DNA of 64,000 bases, from NCBI GenBank assembly GCA_934667125.1, contig CAKULF010000003.1, positions 1 through 64,000 on the forward strand. The letters run 5' to 3'. The notes beneath the pieces are model-generated. The model ran no database searches. It had not been told where the DNA came from and was given only the letters and a program-made list of their open reading frames with translations. Below, one piece after another: positions 59,615 through 64,000 of the stretch. Numbering within the stretch: position 1 is the stretch's first letter; each line of letters starts with the position of its first letter. The translations under genes were made by a program, and so were the position numbers. Source of the DNA: an uncultured Candidatus Melainabacteria bacterium (GTDB lineage: Bacteria > Cyanobacteriota > Vampirovibrionia > Gastranaerophilales > Gastranaerophilaceae).

Positions 59615-60814
59615 ATGTTTTCAACTGTTGAAGAAGCACTTATAGATTATAAAAACGGCAAAATAGTTATCGTTGTTGACGATGAGAGTCGTGAAAACGA
59701 GGGGGATATGATTGTTAATGCAAAATTTGCAACTCCCGAAAATATAAACTATATGGCTCAAAACGCCAGAGGGCTTATCTGTGTTGCTATTGATAAAACA
59801 ATAGCGGACAGAATGGAGCTTCATCAAATGGTTGAACAAAACACAGAATCAATGAAAACGGCTTTTACTGTTTCAATTGACGCAGATGAAAAATTTGGCA
59901 CAACAACGGGTATTTCAGCTTTTGATAGAGCTAAAACAATTGAAGTTTTAATTAATTCCAATAATCCTGCTGACCTTAGACGCCCTGGGCATTTATTCCC
60001 TTGTGTTGCTCGAATGGGCGGAGTTTTAGAGCGCATTGGGCATACTGAAGCGGTTGTTGATTTAGCAAGATTATCGGGCTTGCCTTTGGCTGGTGTTATG
60101 TGCGAAATGATGAAGCCTGATGGACATATGGCAAGAAGAGATTATATCTTGGAATATGCTAAAGCCAATAATATTAAGGTTTTGACCGTTGCTGACCTTG
60201 TTAAATATCGAATTGCAAAAGAAATGATAGTTAAATGCGAAGCAAGTGCGTTTTTGCCAACGAAATTCGGCGAATTTCAAATCTATGGCTACAGAAATGT
60301 TTTGAATAATAATGAATATGTTGCGCTTGTTAAAGATGATAAAACCGACAAAATCCCGATGGTTAGAGTACATTCAGAGTGTTTAACAGGCGATGTTTTC
60401 CATAGTTTAAGGTGCGATTGTAATTATCAATTACACAGTGCTTTAAAAATGATAAATGACTATGGAAAAGGCGCTCTTGTGTATATGAAAGGGCATGAAG
60501 GCAGAGGAATTGGGCTTATAAATAAGATTAAAGCTTATGCTCTTCAAGAAAAAGGCGAAGATACGGTTGAAGCAAACGTTAGCCTTGGTTTTGCGCCTGA
60601 TTTAAGGGATTATGGAATTGGGGCGCAAATATTGAAGCTTTTGGGCTATACAAAGTTTAATCTTTTAACAAACAATCCGACAAAAATTGTGGGTTTAACG
60701 GGTTATGGACTTGAAATAGTTGAAAGAGTGCCGATTGAGCCTGTTATTGATAAATATAATGAAAAATATATCAATACAAAAATTGAAAAAATGCACCATT
60801 TGATTTGTAAATAA
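59615..60814 (+). CDS. ribBA: Bifunctional DHBP synthase / GTP cyclohydrolase II (RibBA)
   Basis: 399 aa. Residues 1-200 are 3,4-dihydroxy-2-butanone-4-P synthase (DDESRENEGDMIV, RPGHLFPCVAR, RIGHTEAVVDLARLSG). Residues 205-399 are GTP cyclohydrolase II with the zinc site CLTGDVFHSLRCDC, the GHEGRGIGL loop and YGIGAQILKLLG. It makes both precursors of riboflavin. ribD and ribH are not in the window. GGGAAG site; 21 nt after ribE. Confidence 0.96.
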   Translation: MFSTVEEALIDYKNGKIVIVVDDESRENEGDMIVNAKFATPENINYMAQNARGLICVAIDKTIADRMELHQMVEQNTESMKTAFTVSIDADEKFGTTTGISAFDRAKTIEVLINSNNPADLRRPGHLFPCVARMGGVLERIGHTEAVVDLARLSGLPLAGVMCEMMKPDGHMARRDYILEYAKANNIKVLTVADLVKYRIAKEMIVKCEASAFLPTKFGEFQIYGYRNVLNNNEYVALVKDDKTDKIPMVRVHSECLTGDVFHSLRCDCNYQLHSALKMINDYGKGALVYMKGHEGRGIGLINKIKAYALQEKGEDTVEANVSLGFAPDLRDYGIGAQILKLLGYTKFNLLTNNPTKIVGLTGYGLEIVERVPIEPVIDKYNEKYINTKIEKMHHLICK

Positions 60815-60898
60815 ATCTTGTATGTAAAGATTATATAACTATTTTACCTATTTTCACCACTTTTATAATATAATTTTTTTATAGCAGAAGGAGTGAAA

Positions 60899-62149
60899 TT
60901 GAGTAATTCAAAGAAATTAACGCTACATATTTTTATAGCATTAGTTGCAGGCATTTTGTTCGGCTGGTTGTGTCCTAAATTGGCGGTTAAAATGCAACCT
61001 TTGGGTGAAATATTTTTAAGAATGATAAAAATGATTATCGCTCCTTTGATTTTTGCAACTTTAACGGTTGGAATTGCAGGACACGGGGACGTTAAAAGTC
61101 TTGGCAAAATCGGGCTAAAAGCACTAGTTTATTTTGAAGTAGCAACAACAATTGCTTTGATTTTGGGCTTATTTATGGCAAATGTTTTAAAACCGGGGGT
61201 TGGTTTTAATATTGATGTTTCTTCTGTTTCAATGACGGCGGTTGAAAATATGCAAGGCGTTGCAAGCCATTCGAGCCTTACGCACATGTTAGTCGATACT
61301 ATTCCTGTTAGTATTTTCGACGCTTTAGCTAAGGGAAATTTATTACAAATAGTTGTTTTTGCGGTTTTCTTCTCTTTTGCAATTTGTGCTGTTGGTCAAA
61401 AAGCAAGACCTGTTTTGGAAGTTTTGCAAAGCACTTGCGATATTATGTTTAAATTCACTGAATATGTTATGCGCTTTGCTCCGATTGGGGTTTTTGGCGC
61501 AATAAGTGCTACAATTGGGCAAAATGGAATAGCAATCTTAAAAAGCTACGCAAAATTAATCGGAATAACATATTTATCTTTAATTGCTTTTGTGATTTTA
61601 GTTTTGGTTATTGCTTGTAAAATTATAAAAGTATCATTTAGGGGTATTTTAAGAGCAATAAAAGACCCAGCATTATTAGCTTTTACAACTGCTTCATCAG
61701 AAGCGGCGCTACCAAAAGCAATGAGTCAAATGGAAAAATTTGGCGTTCCAAAAAGCATTGTAAGCTTTGTAATGCCGATGGGATATACGTTTAATCTTGA
61801 TGGCTCAACTCTTTATTTAACCCTTGCAACCTTGTTTTGCGCTCAAATTGCAGGTATAAATTTATCAATTGAACAGCAATTAATGATTATGTTCACTTTG
61901 ATGTTGACTTCAAAAGGAATAGCGGGCGTGCCTCGTGTTTCGCTTGTAATTTTAACAGGAACTCTTACGAGCTTTGGCTTGCCTGTTGTCGGGGTTGCAA
62001 TTTTGCTTGGAATTGACCAAATTCTTGATATGGGAAGAACAACCGTTAATTTAATTGGAAACTGCGTTGCAACAACGGTTGTAGCTAAATGGGAAAATGA
62101 ATTTGATTATGACAAGATGAAAAAATTCATTAAATCCGAACAAGCTTAA
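60899..62149 (+). CDS. Dicarboxylate/amino-acid:cation symporter (DAACS family), second copy
   Basis: 416 aa from TTG 60899, which has AAGGAG exactly 5 nt upstream; a GTG at 60893 lies inside that site. Helical core with AFTTASSEAALPKAM (serine-rich loop), GYTFNLDGSTLYLT (the NMDGT position is NLDGS) and TSKGIAGVPRVSLV (hairpin 2). It differs from the symporter at 47193 at these positions and is nearer GltP/GltT. Takes up glutamate, aspartate or C4 acids. Confidence 0.9.
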   Translation: MSNSKKLTLHIFIALVAGILFGWLCPKLAVKMQPLGEIFLRMIKMIIAPLIFATLTVGIAGHGDVKSLGKIGLKALVYFEVATTIALILGLFMANVLKPGVGFNIDVSSVSMTAVENMQGVASHSSLTHMLVDTIPVSIFDALAKGNLLQIVVFAVFFSFAICAVGQKARPVLEVLQSTCDIMFKFTEYVMRFAPIGVFGAISATIGQNGIAILKSYAKLIGITYLSLIAFVILVLVIACKIIKVSFRGILRAIKDPALLAFTTASSEAALPKAMSQMEKFGVPKSIVSFVMPMGYTFNLDGSTLYLTLATLFCAQIAGINLSIEQQLMIMFTLMLTSKGIAGVPRVSLVILTGTLTSFGLPVVGVAILLGIDQILDMGRTTVNLIGNCVATTVVAKWENEFDYDKMKKFIKSEQA

Positions 62150-62150
62150 A

Positions 62151-62705
62151 TTATTCCAATATCCCTCGTTTAAGCTTTAAAAACTTAGGAAAATTGTCTT
62201 CTTTGTCATACATATCTTGATTTAGCCAACGAGCAAGGAGTTTTCCGTTTTTGTCATATACAAATTCTTCTTCCTCGGAAGTTTCAAAAATTACCCCAAT
62301 CAAGTTGCCATAGCGAGAATAGCTTAATATTCTTTTTGGAAATTTTGTTTCATTGTTTTGAATATCAACTTTTTCTAGGCTGCCTAGAATGTTGTAATAA
62401 TAAGTGTTTTTAGGATTATCCTTGTAAGTAACAGCGTAAGACACTATAACTTCATTCAAATAAAACGGACAAAGAAATCTATCTTGTTGCTCGGTGATTT
62501 TTTTGTTCATAAGCTCAAGATTTTGTTTTCTGTTTTTATCACGAAGAAAATCTTCAAAAGCAACTCTATCAATTTTTTTATAAACTCCTTTAAATGCCTC
62601 AATTTTGGCGGAATTTTCATCATATTTAATAGAAGCTTCTAAGTTTTGAGCGTTTGCTTGGCTTAAAAATAAGCTAAACATTATAAAAAATAGTACTTTT
62701 TTCAA
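62151..62705 (-). CDS. Secreted hypothetical protein with YD/MORN-like C-terminus
   Basis: 184 aa. Signal peptide MKKVLFFIMFSLFLSQANAQ with an AxA-like cut. The C-terminal half has RILSYSRYGNLIGVIFETSE and FVYDKNGKLLARWLNQDMYD, which resemble RHS/YD or MORN-type beta units. Two nt downstream of miaA on the minus strand, so co-transcribed. Function unknown; probably periplasmic. Confidence 0.6.
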   Translation of the reverse strand: MKKVLFFIMFSLFLSQANAQNLEASIKYDENSAKIEAFKGVYKKIDRVAFEDFLRDKNRKQNLELMNKKITEQQDRFLCPFYLNEVIVSYAVTYKDNPKNTYYYNILGSLEKVDIQNNETKFPKRILSYSRYGNLIGVIFETSEEEEFVYDKNGKLLARWLNQDMYDKEDNFPKFLKLKRGILE

Positions 62706-62707
62706 AA

Positions 62708-63571
62708 TTACTCTCCTTGTTCGATTTTTTGAACAATGTCTTTTAATCCTGTTATAGTTTGAATTTTATCATTATTTCTAAAATATGTCATTTGTCTTTT
62801 TGCAAAATTTCTTGTGTGTTGCTTGATTTTTTCAACTGCAACATTTGTATTGTTGTTTTCGATAAATTCCCGATAGCCGATTGTGTTTTTAATAACCAAA
62901 GAAGATGGATATTTTTCCATATTCCTTTGAAATTCTTGATACAAGCCCATATCCATCATAATATCAACCCTTGTGTTAATCCTATCATAGAGAGTTTTTC
63001 TATCGAGCTCGGGCATAAACCAAACAGCGTCATATTTTTTGTTTTCTTCTCTTTTGTATTGAGAAATGGGCATATTGAGCGCTTCGCACATTTCAATTGA
63101 GCGAATTATTTTATCTTTATTGTTAAAATGAATTTCGCTCGCTCTTTTTGGGTCAATTTTGTTTAATTTTTCCCATAACTCGCTTGTTTCAAGCTTTTCT
63201 AGTTCATCTCTTAATTCTTTATTTTTTGAACTTTTTGGAAGAGCTAAATCCCCCAATAGGGCTTTGATATAAAACCAAGTTCCGCCGCAAATTATTATAT
63301 TTTTTTCTGTTGAATTTATAATCCCTTGCGAAAGCTCGACAAAATCGCCTGCTGAAAAATCTTCTGTCGGATTTTTTATATCAATTAAATGATGAACGAC
63401 ATTATCTTGTTCTTTTGCTGTTGGTTTTGCGCTTACGATATCTAAATCTTTATAAACAATTCTTGAATCTGCGCAAATGATTTCGGCATTATACTTCTTT
63501 GCCAGCTGAATTGATAATTTCGTCTTGCCCGAAGCTGTCGGACCCGTTAGAACTATTATTTTTTGCTTCAT
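62708..63571 (-). CDS. miaA: tRNA dimethylallyltransferase (MiaA)
   Basis: 287 aa. Adds the dimethylallyl group to A37 of tRNAs reading UNN. P-loop GPTASGKTKL, DSRIVYKDLDIVSAKPT, YDAVWFMPELDRKTLYDRIN, TRNFAKRQMTYFRN. Start at 63571 gives the usual length. It overlaps the upstream membrane-protein gene by 83 nt in another frame, which is long for bacteria. Confidence 0.93.
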   Translation of the reverse strand: MKQKIIVLTGPTASGKTKLSIQLAKKYNAEIICADSRIVYKDLDIVSAKPTAKEQDNVVHHLIDIKNPTEDFSAGDFVELSQGIINSTEKNIIICGGTWFYIKALLGDLALPKSSKNKELRDELEKLETSELWEKLNKIDPKRASEIHFNNKDKIIRSIEMCEALNMPISQYKREENKKYDAVWFMPELDRKTLYDRINTRVDIMMDMGLYQEFQRNMEKYPSSLVIKNTIGYREFIENNNTNVAVEKIKQHTRNFAKRQMTYFRNNDKIQTITGLKDIVQKIEQGE

Positions 63572-64000
63572 AATAGTTAAATATTAGCATAATAACGCAA
63601 CAGATAAAATAAATATAAATAAATAATAATATAACGCCTAAAATGAAATTGTTTCCGATAAACCCTCTTATAACCGTTAAAACGAAGTAAACAAGGTAAA
63701 TTGCTAAATAAATTCCTAATGTTTTAAAGAAATTTTTAAATGTGAAGCAAATTGATGTATATATTGATTTGATTGGGTTTAGAAGAATGTTTGCTTTTGT
63801 TTCAAAAACGATAGCAGGGAAATAAAACATGGTTATATAGTTGAAAATCGCTCCTGCTATGATAAAGCAGAATTGCCAACCGTATAAAATATATTTTTGG
63901 TTGTCGTTTAAATTGTTAATATAATCAAGCGGACTCATATTTTGATTTAGGCTCATCATATCCCTAAAAATGAAGTCCAATCTTCCAAAGCATTTAGCCG
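63489..64000 (-). CDS. Multi-pass membrane protein, 5' end outside the window
   Basis: At least 170 aa visible. The frame stays open to the right edge (upstream residues AKCFGRL...), so the true start is beyond 64000 and the in-window TTG/ATG codons are not needed. Three to four helices: FCFIIAGAIFNYITMFYFPA, TLGIYLAIYLVYFVLTVI and ILGVILLFIYIYFICCVIML. It may belong to the YciC/GPDPase-membrane-domain group (weak). The last 28 residues, polar, are coded inside miaA. Confidence 0.6.
   Translation of the reverse strand, partial: AKCFGRLDFIFRDMMSLNQNMSPLDYINNLNDNQKYILYGWQFCFIIAGAIFNYITMFYFPAIVFETKANILLNPIKSIYTSICFTFKNFFKTLGIYLAIYLVYFVLTVIRGFIGNNFILGVILLFIYIYFICCVIMLIFNYYEAKNNSSNGSDSFGQDEIINSAGKEV

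Noticed and set aside
1..64000. tRNA or rRNA genes
   Set aside because: Scanning by eye found no cloverleaf with a GTTCNANNC arm or rRNA-like block; a tRNA finder would be needed to be certain.

Overview
The window is AT-rich and gene-dense. It looks like a chromosome segment of a fermentative, non-photosynthetic gut relative of Cyanobacteria (Melainabacteria/Vampirovibrionia, order Gastranaerophilales). I infer this from four things: pseudopilins starting FTLAEIMIALVVIGVITSIL, a style I associate with this order; a stand-alone group-B-type [FeFe] hydrogenase; a Na+-pumping decarboxylase operon; and the block rpmJ-rpsM-rpsK-rpsD-rpoA-rplQ-truA-rplM-rpsI, close to the cyanobacterial order. There are no photosynthesis genes. 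No tRNA, rRNA, CRISPR array or insertion sequence was seen.

Layout. 0-8.8 kb is the most accessory part. Two related pseudopilin cassettes lie in opposite orientation about 5.6 kb apart. Each is followed by a 20-nt palindrome and a 49-51 aa single-pass membrane micro-ORF, and each faces a small divergent DNA-binding protein (an XRE HTH in one case, a ribbon-helix-helix protein with a palindromic operator candidate in the other). Between them lie an M48 protease, small membrane proteins, a YhcH protein, a Ca2+/Na+ antiporter and a GT39-like glycosyltransferase. A repeat-rich gap with REP-like palindromes covers about 7.5-8.85 kb. 8.8-12.7 kb is birA-oadG-oadA-oadB (biotin ligase plus sodium-pumping decarboxylase). 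12.8-14.4 kb is nanE-nanK. At 14.4-14.65 kb a compact element resembles a type I toxin-antitoxin locus. 14.7-20 kb holds metabolic genes (isochorismatase-like, KDPG-aldolase-like, KdsC-like, ispF, HAD, gltD-like).

20-39 kb: lineage-specific proteins, folate genes (pabA, fused pabB-pabC), a split chromate transporter, an LRR-like protein, glyA, a WecA/TagO-like transferase, an MFS sugar transporter, and envelope genes (SpoIID-like, murJ, an LCP ligase, TPR, an ABC exporter with an altered Walker A, PEBP, UbiA). 39.5-44.6 kb is the ribosomal/rpoA/truA operon. 44.7-51.2 kb has a degenerate kinase-like protein, a large coiled-coil protein, a DAACS symporter, rlmH, a pyrimidine-nucleoside phosphorylase and a GGDEF-type protein. 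51.2-57.1 kb is a complete YbhGFSR-like ABC efflux operon with its own TolC-type protein. 57.2-64 kb has the [FeFe] hydrogenase, a small monocistronic protein, ribE-ribBA, a second DAACS symporter, a secreted protein, miaA and a membrane protein cut by the window edge.

How it fits together: decarboxylation with Na+ pumping, Na+-coupled dicarboxylate/amino-acid and Ca2+/Na+ transporters, and H2 disposal by hydrogenase suggest a sodium-based anaerobic fermenter. Several genes lack a Shine-Dalgarno and have a -10 box 5-8 nt before the start codon, so leaderless mRNAs look common. The most interesting non-routine signals are the type I toxin-antitoxin-like element at 14.4 kb, the paired pseudopilin cassettes with dedicated regulators, and the micro-ORFs.
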